Origin: Streptomyces griseiscabiei
GTDB taxonomy: Bacteria > Actinomycetota > Actinomycetes > Streptomycetales > Streptomycetaceae
Direction of reading: 5' to 3'
Assembly (NCBI RefSeq): GCF_020010925.1
Contig: NZ_JAGJBZ010000002.1
Coordinates: 3,038,001 to 3,102,000, forward strand
Length of the DNA stretch: 64,000 nucleotides
Shown here: positions 22,388 to 30,799 of the stretch, piece by piece
Numbering within the stretch: the first letter of the stretch is position 1
Layout: each line of letters begins with the position of its first letter
Made by a program: the position numbers and the translations under genes
The notes under the pieces: generated by a model
What the model was told of the DNA's origin: nothing
What the model saw: the letters and a program-made list of their open reading frames with translations, nothing else
The model's database searches: none

Positions 22388-23500
22388 ATGGCACGGACGT
22401 TGGACCGGGTGCTGGCGGTGGTGGCGGAGCGGCGGGCCGAGTTCGAGGAGAAGCGGCACATCCCGCGAGACGTGATCGCCGTGTTCAAGGAGGCGGGACT
22501 CTACCGGGCGAGCGCGCCGAGGCGATTCGGCGGCGACGCCCTGCCGCCCGCCGAGTTCCTCCGTCTCGTTGAGCGGATCTCGGTCGTCGACGGCTCGGCC
22601 GGCTGGGTCGCGAGCTTCGGATCGGCCCTGGTCTATCTGGCCGCCCTGCCGCTGGACACCCAGGCCGAGTTGTACGCCGACGGGCCCGATGTCGTCTTCG
22701 CGGGCGGCCTGTTCCCCGTACGGCCCGCCAAGCGGGTCGCGGGCGGCTACCGGGTCGCGGGCCGCTGGAGGTTCGCCAGCGGCTGCATGGCCGCCGACGT
22801 GCTCGGCGTGGGCATCAAGGCCGGAGCGGAGCGGGCCGGACGGCCTCTCACCGCCGTACTGCGCCCCGACCGGGTGAGGATCGCCGAGAACTGGGACGTG
22901 GTCGGTCTGCGCGGCACCGGCAGCCATGACCTGGAGGTCGACGGCGAGGTCGTGGGCGAGGAGTGGACGTTCGTGCGCGGCGGCAGGGCCACCGTCGACG
23001 AACCCCTCTACCGGTACCCGACCGTTGCGTACGCCTCCCAGGTCCTGGCCGTCGTCGGCCTCGGTGTCGCCCGTGCCGCCCTCGACCACGTCGTCGCACA
23101 GGGCGGCAGGCCCGGCCACACCGGCGCTCCCAAGCCGGCCGAACGCGCCACCTACCGCATCGCGGTCGGCCGGGCGGAGGCCCGACTGCGGTCCGCCCGC
23201 GCCTTCTTCTACGAGGCCACGGAGGAGACCTGGGCCGCGGTCGAGGCGGGCGACCCCGCGACCGCCGGGCAGGCGAGCACCCTGCGCCTGGCATCCGCCC
23301 ACCTCGCCAGGACGTCCTTCGAGGTCGTACGGGCCGCCTACCAACTCGGCGGTATCGACGCCGTCGACGAGGCGAGCCCCCTGCAGCGGTACCTGCGTGA
23401 CGCGTCGGTCGTACCGCAGCACGCCTTCCTCCAGGAAGGCGTGTACGACGGTGCGGGCGCCGTCCTCATGGGCGTCGACCCCTTCCCCGGCTACCCCTGA
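22388..23500 (+). CDS. Acyl-CoA dehydrogenase-like flavin enzyme (group D monooxygenase type)
   Basis: The protein has 370 residues from ATG 22388 behind AAGGGA. It has an N-terminal helical domain (FKEAGLYRASAPRRFGG), the middle beta domain with GRWRFASGCMAADV, and a C-terminal helical bundle. The catalytic glutamate of classical acyl-CoA dehydrogenases is not evident. The layout is closer to HpaB/HsaA-like reduced-flavin monooxygenases and pigment hydroxylases. It would need a flavin reductase, and none is nearby. The substrate is unknown. Confidence 0.75.
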   Translation: MARTLDRVLAVVAERRAEFEEKRHIPRDVIAVFKEAGLYRASAPRRFGGDALPPAEFLRLVERISVVDGSAGWVASFGSALVYLAALPLDTQAELYADGPDVVFAGGLFPVRPAKRVAGGYRVAGRWRFASGCMAADVLGVGIKAGAERAGRPLTAVLRPDRVRIAENWDVVGLRGTGSHDLEVDGEVVGEEWTFVRGGRATVDEPLYRYPTVAYASQVLAVVGLGVARAALDHVVAQGGRPGHTGAPKPAERATYRIAVGRAEARLRSARAFFYEATEETWAAVEAGDPATAGQASTLRLASAHLARTSFEVVRAAYQLGGIDAVDEASPLQRYLRDASVVPQHAFLQEGVYDGAGAVLMGVDPFPGYP

Positions 23501-23507
23501 ACCCGTG

Positions 23508-23551
23508 CGGTCCGCCCGCGCGGCGTGACGGGTGCGCGGCCCGGCGGACCG
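23508..23551 (+). terminator. Possible hairpin after the flavin enzyme gene
   Basis: A perfect 9-bp inverted repeat (23508-23516 with 23543-23551) encloses a GC-rich 26-nt loop, 8 nt past the stop codon. The long loop makes termination uncertain. Confidence 0.4.
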
Positions 23552-23641
23552 GGCAGAGTGGGACGGCGCGCACACGCCGTGCGCCGCCGGGCGTGGCGCC
23601 GGTCGCACGAGCCCACCCGGTGAAACATGCGAAAGGGGACC

Positions 23642-24664
23642 ATGACCTCTCCGACCTTCGTCTACGGCACGGGGCGCAGCGGTTCGACGGCGCTGTCCCG
23701 CATCCTCAACGCCCACCCGGACGTACTGAGTCTGAACGAGTACATGGCCTCCGTCGGCGACGCGGCCTTTCCCGCGGGGGAGGTGGACGGGGAGCAGTTC
23801 TGGCAGGCCCTCTACCGTCCGGCGCCGCACTTCGAGCGGATGATCCGCAGCGGTGTGCCGCTGCCGGAGTTCCTGTACACCCGCAGGCCCGGCAGATACG
23901 CGTCCGGGACGACGGGTATTCCCGCGCTCTCCCTGATGGTGCTGCCCCATCTCACCGACGACCCGGACGGGCTCCTCGACGAACTCGGCGCGGCGGTGGT
24001 CCACTGGCCCCGGCGCACCGCCGCCGAGCACCACCGGGCCCTGTTCGGCCTGCTCTGCGCCCGGTTCGGACGCACCGCCGTCGTGGAGCGCTCCGGCTAT
24101 TCGACCGGCTGGGCACCGAGACTGCGGGCGGCGTTCCCCGACGCCCGGTTCGTGCACCTGTTCCGTGACGGCCCGGACTGCGCCCTGTCGATGAGCCGCC
24201 ATCCCGGCTACCGCGCGATCTCCCTGCTCCGCGAGATCAAGGCCCGTTGCGGTGTCGACAGCTTCGCCGACCTGACCCCCGAGCACGTCCGCGCGCTGCC
24301 CCCGGACCTGGCACCCCTGCTCGGTGAACGCTTCGACCCCGCCCTGGTGCGCGACCGGCACATCCCGCTGCGTGTCTTCGGCGCCCTGTGGTCCGAACTG
24401 GTCACCGAGGCGACGGAGTTCCTCGTCCGGCTGCCCGCCGACCGGCGTGCCACCCTCTCCTACGAGCGTCTCCTGGACCACCCCGCCGAAGAGCTGACCC
24501 GCCTGGCGGAGTTCATCGGTGTGGACCCCCTGCCGCACTGGCTGCACACCGGGTCCGCCCTGCTCGACCACGGCCGGCGCGGCTCCGCCCTGAGTCTGCC
24601 CGCAGCCGAACTGGCCGGACTCCGGGACGACTGCGCTCCCGGCGCCCGCGTCCTGCGGGCATAG
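23642..24664 (+). CDS. Sulfotransferase family protein
   Basis: The protein has 340 residues from ATG 23642, which has AAAGGGG at good spacing; an in-frame ATG at 23627 lacks one. YGTGRSGSTALSRIL near residue 8 is the 5'-phosphosulfate-binding loop. FVHLFRDGPDCALSMSRH near 170 is the 3'-phosphate motif. It should transfer sulfate from PAPS to a hydroxyl group of an unknown acceptor. No PAPS synthesis genes are nearby. The downstream gap is AT-rich, so the gene ends at a sharp base-composition change. Confidence 0.82.
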   Translation: MTSPTFVYGTGRSGSTALSRILNAHPDVLSLNEYMASVGDAAFPAGEVDGEQFWQALYRPAPHFERMIRSGVPLPEFLYTRRPGRYASGTTGIPALSLMVLPHLTDDPDGLLDELGAAVVHWPRRTAAEHHRALFGLLCARFGRTAVVERSGYSTGWAPRLRAAFPDARFVHLFRDGPDCALSMSRHPGYRAISLLREIKARCGVDSFADLTPEHVRALPPDLAPLLGERFDPALVRDRHIPLRVFGALWSELVTEATEFLVRLPADRRATLSYERLLDHPAEELTRLAEFIGVDPLPHWLHTGSALLDHGRRGSALSLPAAELAGLRDDCAPGARVLRA

Positions 24665-24850
24665 CGTTCACCCTCATTGATTGCAACGAACTGAGGAGAT
24701 CTCGTTGCGTTGAAAAGTGATTGAGTGCAACGAAATATCGGCTCCCACCTGCCAATATCTCTGATCTACGCAATAACTATGTTGCTGACCTTGTGAATGC
24801 AACGTAGCGTTTGCGTATCGAGAAACAAGCGGGCGATCAGGGGGCCGGTC
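24665..24850. promoter_or_regulatory. AT-rich leader with repeated GCAACG sites upstream of gtrA
   Basis: This 186-nt stretch is visibly poorer in GC than anything else in the window. GCAACGAA occurs at 24683-24690 and 24727-24734, and GCAACG again near 24799. CTCGTTGCG (24701-24709) is an inverted copy facing the first. I could not place a confident promoter. The repeats look like operators or a binding array. Confidence 0.5.
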
Positions 24851-25303
24851 ATGGAGGCAGTACAGAGTCGGCAGCAGGCGGCACCCGGCGCCTTCACCGC
24901 CTTCGCCCGCTTCGTGGTCTGCGGCGGTGGTGTCGGCGTCGCCTCCAGCTTCGCCGTGGCGGCCCTGGCCTCACGGCTGCCCTGGGCCCTGGCCAACGCC
25001 CTGATCACCGTGGTGTCCACGCTCCTCGCCACCGAACTGCACGCCCGCTTCACCTTCGGCGCGGGCGGGCGTGCGACCTGGCGTCAGCACGCGCAGTCGG
25101 CCGGGTCGGCGGCGGCGGCGTACGTGGTGACCTGCGGGGCGGTGCTCGTCCTGCGGGAGTCGGTCGCCGAGCCCGGTGCGCTGCTCGAACAGGTCGTCTA
25201 TCTGTCGGCCTCCGCGCTCGCCGGGGTCGCCCGCTTCGCGGTGCTGCGCCTCGTCGTCTTCGCGCGGAACCGCCCCGGCCGGACGCTCTGCCTCGTCGCC
25301 TGA
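24851..25303 (+). CDS. GtrA-like small membrane protein
   Basis: The protein has 150 residues from ATG 24851 behind CAGGGGG. Four hydrophobic segments fit the four-helix GtrA/DPMS3 fold: about 18-38, 43-62, 82-102 and 112-132. The loop AFARFVVCGGGVG near residue 16 and ELHARFTFG near 63 are family-like. GtrA proteins help move lipid-linked sugars across the membrane or assist glycosyltransferases. No glycosyltransferase is adjacent. Confidence 0.75.
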   Translation: MEAVQSRQQAAPGAFTAFARFVVCGGGVGVASSFAVAALASRLPWALANALITVVSTLLATELHARFTFGAGGRATWRQHAQSAGSAAAAYVVTCGAVLVLRESVAEPGALLEQVVYLSASALAGVARFAVLRLVVFARNRPGRTLCLVA

Positions 25304-25338
25304 CCGTCGGGCGGGGGCCGGGCGGGCCGGGTGCCGCG

Positions 25339-27231
25339 CTACTCCGCGGAGCCGCTTCCGGCGTAGGCGATGTCCGGCCGGGGCGGCTGTGCCATGCCGG
25401 CCCCGAGGAAGTAGTCGGGGTGGTGGGACTGCATGTAGCCCTTGAACGTCATGGCGTTGCGGTAGGCGGGGTTGTGGGCGAGGGTGTACAGCCGGGTGCT
25501 GGTCGGCTGGTTCGTGGTGAACACGATCAGCTCGTCGTGGGCGGCGTCGGTGTACACCGCTTCCTCGCGCCAGTCGCCGACCAGGTCACCGACGAGGGTG
25601 GGCCCGCCCTGCGCGGCCGTGACCGCGCCGTGGTTCCAGGTGCTGACCAGCCGGGGCAGACCGCCGGTCGGCGTGGGGTTCAGCGGGTTCCACTTCTCGA
25701 TCTTGCCGTCGTTGAGCAGTTCCATGGTGAGGTCGCCGTCCCACCACAGGCCCAGCTGGGGCCACGGGCGCAGCGCGCTGTTCGGTTCGGTGAGGCGGTC
25801 GGCGGCCGCGTTGTACAGGCCCGAGAAGGACCAGACCTCCATGCCGGGGAAGCGGGCGTCGACATCACCGGCCATGCCGCGTCCTACGTCGGCGGGGGCG
25901 CCGGTGTGCCGCCAGATCACGGAGCCGGTGGCGGCGTCGTAGGTGTACTCCAGCAGACCGCTCGGGTTGTCCTGCTGGACGCCGTAGCCTTCGAGCCCGG
26001 GGCGGCCGGGGTCCAGGTCGGCGAGGTGGAAGCGGTCGCCGTGGACGATGCCCTGGGGTCCCATCGAGTACCGCAGCGAGCCGTCGCCGTCGAGCACGAA
26101 CCCGATCTCGGCGACCTCGTCCGTGCCGTCGCCGTCGACGTCGACGGCACGGGTGTTGTGCCCGTCGGGCGCGTTCCGGTCGCCGCGCAGCCAGGTCCAC
26201 TCCTGCCGGAGCGCACTGCCGGTGAAGCGCCAGGCGGCCATCATCAGGTTGAAGGACCCGTCGTCCCGCCGGTTCTTCATGTACGCGACGAGGCTGGGCG
26301 TGGTGCCGTTGAGATACGCGACCCCGAGCCGGGCGCCCATCGGACCGTCGGCCAGGTAAGTGGTGGGCACCGCCGCCCAGTTGCGCAGCGCCCCGGTGCG
26401 GCCGTCGAGGACGGCCATGAACTGGCGTGCGTCGTCCGCGTGCGTCCAGGTCGTCCCGTCGCCGAACCGCACGCCGTCGGCGATCTTCAGGGCGACCTCC
26501 GCGCGGCCGTCGCTGTCGAAGTCGTAGACCGTGACACCGTCCCAGTGGCCCACGTCGATCGTGGACGACCCGGGCTCGATGTTGTCCTGGTTCCGGCTGT
26601 TCGGGCCCAGGTCCACGTCCCACAGGAACTGCCCGCGGCCGGTGTACGCCTCCAGCCGCTGGGGCGAGGTCTGCCGGTCCACGACGTAGTCGTACTCGCC
26701 GTCGCCGTCGAGGTCACCGGCCCAGACGAACTTCACCGGGCCGCCGGAGCGCAACGGCACCCGGACCACCGGCTCCGTCGCGTGGTTCGCCGTCAGGGTG
26801 AAGGCCCCGCTGGGCGCCTGCTCCTGACCGCCCACCACCGGTGCCACGCGATAGCTGTTGGCGCGGGTCAGGTCGGCCGTGGTGTCGGTGAAATTGGTCC
26901 CGCCGGTCAGGACGGACGCGGTGAGTCTGGTGTACGCGCCGCCGCCGGTCGACCGGTAGACGTGGAAGCCGATGCCCTCCGGGTCGAGCCCCAGCAGCCG
27001 CCAGGAGACCAGGACTTGAGCCGAACCGGAACGCACCGCGACGACCCCGCGCCCGAGGTTCTCCATCATCCGCGCGGCCCGCACCGCCGGGGCGCCCGCC
27101 GGGGCGCCCGCCGGGGCGCCCGCCGGGGCGTCCGCCGGAGCCGCGGCGGTGCTCGCGCCGGACGGCGCGAGGCTCGTCGGCCCGGTGAGCAGCGCGGCAC
27201 AGACGGCCAGTGCCATTGCAGTCATGCGCAT
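25339..27231 (-). CDS. Secreted rhamnogalacturonan lyase, PL11 type
   Basis: This 630-residue protein starts at ATG 27231 with GAGGAG upstream. A signal peptide (about 1-28) is followed by an Ala/Pro/Gly spacer made of near-identical 12-nt repeats (about 27086-27137). The mature part shows a fibronectin-like start, then Asp-rich calcium loops such as DLDGDGEYDYVVDRQ and DFDSDGRAEVALK, and the segment ARFPGMEVW. These are hallmarks of the eight-bladed YesW/YesX rhamnogalacturonan lyases. It cleaves the pectin rhamnogalacturonan I backbone outside the cell by beta-elimination. Two LacI-type operators upstream suggest sugar-controlled expression. Confidence 0.87.
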   Translation of the reverse strand: MRMTAMALAVCAALLTGPTSLAPSGASTAAAPADAPAGAPAGAPAGAPAVRAARMMENLGRGVVAVRSGSAQVLVSWRLLGLDPEGIGFHVYRSTGGGAYTRLTASVLTGGTNFTDTTADLTRANSYRVAPVVGGQEQAPSGAFTLTANHATEPVVRVPLRSGGPVKFVWAGDLDGDGEYDYVVDRQTSPQRLEAYTGRGQFLWDVDLGPNSRNQDNIEPGSSTIDVGHWDGVTVYDFDSDGRAEVALKIADGVRFGDGTTWTHADDARQFMAVLDGRTGALRNWAAVPTTYLADGPMGARLGVAYLNGTTPSLVAYMKNRRDDGSFNLMMAAWRFTGSALRQEWTWLRGDRNAPDGHNTRAVDVDGDGTDEVAEIGFVLDGDGSLRYSMGPQGIVHGDRFHLADLDPGRPGLEGYGVQQDNPSGLLEYTYDAATGSVIWRHTGAPADVGRGMAGDVDARFPGMEVWSFSGLYNAAADRLTEPNSALRPWPQLGLWWDGDLTMELLNDGKIEKWNPLNPTPTGGLPRLVSTWNHGAVTAAQGGPTLVGDLVGDWREEAVYTDAAHDELIVFTTNQPTSTRLYTLAHNPAYRNAMTFKGYMQSHHPDYFLGAGMAQPPRPDIAYAGSGSAE

Positions 27232-27282
27232 GACAATCACTCCTCTTCGTGCGGAGTCGAAACCCGGGGAGAACCGGGGGAG

Positions 27283-27353
27283 TTGAACCGTTTACACGCT
27301 TGCGATGGAAGCAGCGAGAGGTAGGACAGTCAAGGCGCCTGCAAACGCTTTCA
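27283..27353 (-). promoter_or_regulatory. Two LacI-family-type operators upstream of the rhamnogalacturonan lyase
   Basis: TGCAAACGCTTTCA (27340-27353) fits the general LacI-family pattern TGNAANCGNTTNCA exactly. TTGAACCGTTTACA (27283-27296) fits at all but one fixed position. They start 57 bp apart, and the distal site overlaps the end of the sulP gene. No lacI gene is in the window. Confidence 0.65.
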
Positions 27354-29114
27354 CACCCGCTTGCCCTCGGGACGGTCGTCGCCGTCCTCCGTCCACTCCG
27401 CCCCGGTACGCAGCCGGAAGGCGGCGACGGCCGCCTCCACGGTGGGGAAGAAGTGCCGGGGGTCGATCGTGCGCGTCAGCCCGTACCGTTCGATCTTGCC
27501 GCGGACCGGGTCCTTCAGCTCGGCGAACACCAGATGCACACCACGGGCGTTGAGCGCCTCGTCGAGCTCCTCCAGGACGTCCGAGGCGGTGGTGTCCACA
27601 TCGGTCATGGGCTCCGCCGCGATCACGATCCAGGTCGGCCGCGGGTCGGCGCCGGCCAGCCGGTTGATCTCGTCACGGAAGGCCTTGGCGTTGGCGAAGA
27701 AGAGCGGGGCGTCGAACCGGTAGATCACCAGGCCCGGCAGCCGCCCGGCCCCCGGATGGGAGCGGATGTCGTGGTACCCCTCCAGGCCGGGGACCCGCCC
27801 CAGCACGGTGTTGTACGGCCACCACGCGCGCCGGAAGACGTTCAGCACGGACAGGCCCACGGCGACGGCGATGCCCGGCAGCACCCCGAGCAGCGCCACG
27901 CCGACGAACGCCGCGAGACAGAGGAGGAACTCCGCCCGGCGCTGCCGCCACAGCCGTACGGCGCCCGGAATGTCGGCCAGGGACAGTGACGCGGTGATCA
28001 CCACGGCGGCCAGGGCGGGCTGGGGCAGATCCCGGAACAGACCCGGAACCAGCACGAGCATGAGGACGATCAGCGCCGCGCCGACCACGCCCGTGAGCTG
28101 GCTCCTCGCCCCCGCGCGCTCCGCGACCGCCGTACGGGAGCCGCTGGTGCTGACCGGGAAACCCTGGAAGAGACCGGCCGCCAGGTTCGCGACGCCTACG
28201 CCGGCCATCTCCTGGTTGCCGCGGACCTCCTGACCCGTGCGCGCCGCGAAGGCCGACGCGTTGGAGATGGTGTCGGCCAGGGACACCAGCGCGATGCCCA
28301 GCGCACCGGCGAACAACGGCGCGAGATCGGCGAGCCGGATCTCCGGGACCGTGAACGGCGGGAAACCCTCGGGCAGTTCACCGACCAGCTTCACCCCGTG
28401 CCCGCCGAGGTCGAACACGACGGCCGCGCCGATCGCCAGCACCACCATCACCAGCACGGCGGGGATCTTCGGCAGCAGGCGCTGCAGGACGAGGATCAGC
28501 GCGATGCCACCGATGCCGACCGCCGCCGCGGCCGGTACCACCGCCCCGTCGGCGAGTCCCCGGACGAGACCGGCGCACTCGCCGAGCAGATCGTCCGCGT
28601 CGACCTTGAAGCCGAGCAGCTTGGGCAGCTGCCCGATCAGGATCGTCAGGGCCAGGCCGTTCATATAGCCGATCATCGTCGGCTTGGAGATCAGATCGGC
28701 GACGAAGCCGAGCTTCGCCACCGAGGCCAGGATCATGATGGCCGCCACCATCAGCGCGAGCACCGAGGCCAGCGCCACGGCCCGGTCGGGGTCGCCGTCC
28801 GCCACCACCAGCGGCAGCACGGTCGCGGCGATCATCGGCCCGAGCGAGGAGTCCGGACCCAGCACCAGGATCCGGGACGGCCCGCACACCGCGTAGCCGA
28901 GCAGACAGAGGATCGTCGTGTACAGCCCGGTGATGGGCGGCAGACCCGCCAGCTCGGCGTACGCCATGCCCTGAGGCACCAGCAGTGTGGTGAGGACGAC
29001 CCCCGCGACCAGATCCTTGACCAGCCACTCGCGCCGGTACGACGACACCGCGCGGACCCCGGGAACGGCCCGCAGCCGGGGGAGCAGTCCCCGGCCGTTG
29101 TGCTCGGTTCTCAC
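27351..29114 (-). CDS. SulP-family anion transporter with STAS domain
   Basis: The protein has 587 residues from GTG 29114, supported by GGAAGG 7 nt upstream; an in-frame GTG at 29168 lacks a ribosome site. It carries a SulP membrane domain of many helices (about 25-420), with LLVPQGMAYAELAGLPPITGLYT early on. A C-terminal cytoplasmic STAS domain (about 445-565) includes a run reading DVDTTASDVLEELDE. It transports sulfate, bicarbonate or another anion. The specificity cannot be read from sequence. Confidence 0.88.
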   Translation of the reverse strand: MRTEHNGRGLLPRLRAVPGVRAVSSYRREWLVKDLVAGVVLTTLLVPQGMAYAELAGLPPITGLYTTILCLLGYAVCGPSRILVLGPDSSLGPMIAATVLPLVVADGDPDRAVALASVLALMVAAIMILASVAKLGFVADLISKPTMIGYMNGLALTILIGQLPKLLGFKVDADDLLGECAGLVRGLADGAVVPAAAAVGIGGIALILVLQRLLPKIPAVLVMVVLAIGAAVVFDLGGHGVKLVGELPEGFPPFTVPEIRLADLAPLFAGALGIALVSLADTISNASAFAARTGQEVRGNQEMAGVGVANLAAGLFQGFPVSTSGSRTAVAERAGARSQLTGVVGAALIVLMLVLVPGLFRDLPQPALAAVVITASLSLADIPGAVRLWRQRRAEFLLCLAAFVGVALLGVLPGIAVAVGLSVLNVFRRAWWPYNTVLGRVPGLEGYHDIRSHPGAGRLPGLVIYRFDAPLFFANAKAFRDEINRLAGADPRPTWIVIAAEPMTDVDTTASDVLEELDEALNARGVHLVFAELKDPVRGKIERYGLTRTIDPRHFFPTVEAAVAAFRLRTGAEWTEDGDDRPEGKRV

Positions 29115-29276
29115 AGACCGTCCTTCCGTCCTGCCCCGCCGCTCCCGGTCTTCCCCGGCCGGCGTCACGAGTGCGTCGAGCGTGCACGCGCGGCAAGCGT
29201 GGCACGAGAACGGTGGTCCCGTGCGCGCGAGGTCAGGCGCCGGCCCCCGGATGCCGGGCGTACGACGCCCCCGGAC

Positions 29277-29510
29277 TCACCCGCTCTTCGCTCCGAGCGC
29301 CTTCCGGGCCCGGCGTTCGGCCAGGATCGGGACGTAGGCCCGGACCCTGGCCAGCCGGAACGAGTCGTACGCGGCCCTCACCGTCGCCTCGACGGTGGCC
29401 GGGTCGACCGAGGGGAAGGCCGCGCTCAGCCGCGCCGCCATGTTCCGGACGGACGCGAGTTCGTCCTGCGAAAGCTGCTCTTCGACCGCCATGGACGCAC
29501 TGATCCCCAT
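29277..29510 (-). CDS. Small helical protein, three-helix-bundle dimerisation-domain-like
   Basis: The protein has 77 residues from ATG 29510 with GGAGG nine nt upstream; ATG 29492 is an alternative. LSQDELASVRNMAARLSAAF followed by SVDPATVEATVRAAYDSFR resembles actinobacterial proteins called three-helix bundle dimerisation domain proteins, often found with arsenate or phosphate-related genes. The C-terminus is basic (ERRARKALGAK). The 162 nt between it and sulP hold no gene I can see. Confidence 0.65.
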   Translation of the reverse strand: MGISASMAVEEQLSQDELASVRNMAARLSAAFPSVDPATVEATVRAAYDSFRLARVRAYVPILAERRARKALGAKSG

Positions 29511-29736
29511 GTCCCACGACCTCCGCACCGCAGAACCACGGACCCCGCCACCGCCTCGACAGGATCCCTCGGCCCCATTGTCCGCGCGCTCACACAAGAT
29601 CGCCTCTCCCCGAGCGGCCGGTTCGGGAACAGCCGGTACGGCCGGTGCGGTTGCATCGACCGAGGGACCCGGGTGTGCCGCACGCGCACCCGGACCCGGA
29701 CGTGGACGCAGACGGATTTCGCAGGAGGACTTTTCC

Positions 29737-30573
29737 ATGACTGACCGGCCGTTGACGCTGATGGCGGTGCACGCTCACCCCGACGACGAGGCGACCGGAA
29801 CCGGAGGGGTCCTCGCGCGGTACGCGGCGGAAGGCATCCGCACGGTTCTCGTGACGTGTACCGACGGCGGTTGCGGTGACGGGCCGGGGGGCGTCAAGCC
29901 GGGCGATCCCGCACACGATCCGGCGGCGGTCGCCTCGGTACGCCGCCAGGAACTCCGGGCGAGCTGCGACGTCCTGAAGATCAGCGACCTGGAGACCCTG
30001 GACTACGCGGACTCCGGGATGGCCGGCTGGCCCGGCAACGACGCCCCCGGATCGTTCTGGCGGACCCCCGTGGCGGAAGGCGCGGCCCGGCTCGCGGACC
30101 TCATGCGGCACTACCGGCCCGATGTGGTCGTCACCTACGACGAGAACGGCTTCTACGGCCACCCCGACCACATCCAGGCCCACCGCATCACCATGGCGGC
30201 CCTGGACCTGCTGACCACGCCGGCACCGAAGGTGTACTGGACCACGATGCCGCGCTCGACGATGCGGCGGTTCGGCGAGATCATGCGCGAGTTCCATCCG
30301 GACATGCCGGAGCCGGACCCCGCCGAGGCCGCCGCGCTGGCCGAGATCGGTCTCCCCGACGAGGAGATCACCACCTGGGTGGACACCACCGCGTTCAGCG
30401 GTCAGAAGTTCGACGCGCTGGCCGCGCACGCCAGCCAGGGCGAGAACATCTTCTTCCTCGGGATGGGCAAGGAGAGGTTCGGTGAGCTGATGGGCACGGA
30501 GACCTTCGTACGCGTCCGGGACACCACCGGCGCGGCCGTACCCGAGAACGATCTCTTCGCCGGACTGCGCTGA
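29737..30573 (+). CDS. PIG-L family deacetylase (MshB/Mca-like)
   Basis: The protein has 278 residues from ATG 29737 behind GCAGGAGGA. The zinc motif AHPDDE is at residues 13-18 and GHPDH at 141-145, preceded by TYDENGFY as in mycothiol enzymes. The family includes MshB (GlcNAc-Ins deacetylase) and mycothiol S-conjugate amidase. Assignment to either is not possible by eye, since Streptomyces also has antibiotic and lipid deacetylases of this fold. The 226-nt divergent region before it contains no other gene. Confidence 0.82.
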   Translation: MTDRPLTLMAVHAHPDDEATGTGGVLARYAAEGIRTVLVTCTDGGCGDGPGGVKPGDPAHDPAAVASVRRQELRASCDVLKISDLETLDYADSGMAGWPGNDAPGSFWRTPVAEGAARLADLMRHYRPDVVVTYDENGFYGHPDHIQAHRITMAALDLLTTPAPKVYWTTMPRSTMRRFGEIMREFHPDMPEPDPAEAAALAEIGLPDEEITTWVDTTAFSGQKFDALAAHASQGENIFFLGMGKERFGELMGTETFVRVRDTTGAAVPENDLFAGLR

Positions 30574-30799
30574 CCCGCCCGGTGAACCCCGGGGCCCGGG
30601 GCGGCGTTTCGCGTCCGTGGCGCGCGTCGGAGCCCCTGCCCCGGGCCGTGCGCGGCCCGTGCTCCGGGCCGCGCGTGGTCCATGCCCCGGCCGTGCCTGG
30701 CCCGCGCTCACCCGCGCGGATGGATTCCTGCGGCCGGCGAGGGCAACGCCCACCCCTGGAGCCCGTCAGTGTGTGCGAAAGCCGTCAAGGCTGTCGCAC

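Noticed and set aside
27086..27137. 12-nt tandem repeat as a possible CRISPR or mobile element
   Set aside because: The units are contiguous with no spacers and encode an Ala/Pro/Gly spacer after a signal peptide, so slippage within a coding region explains them.
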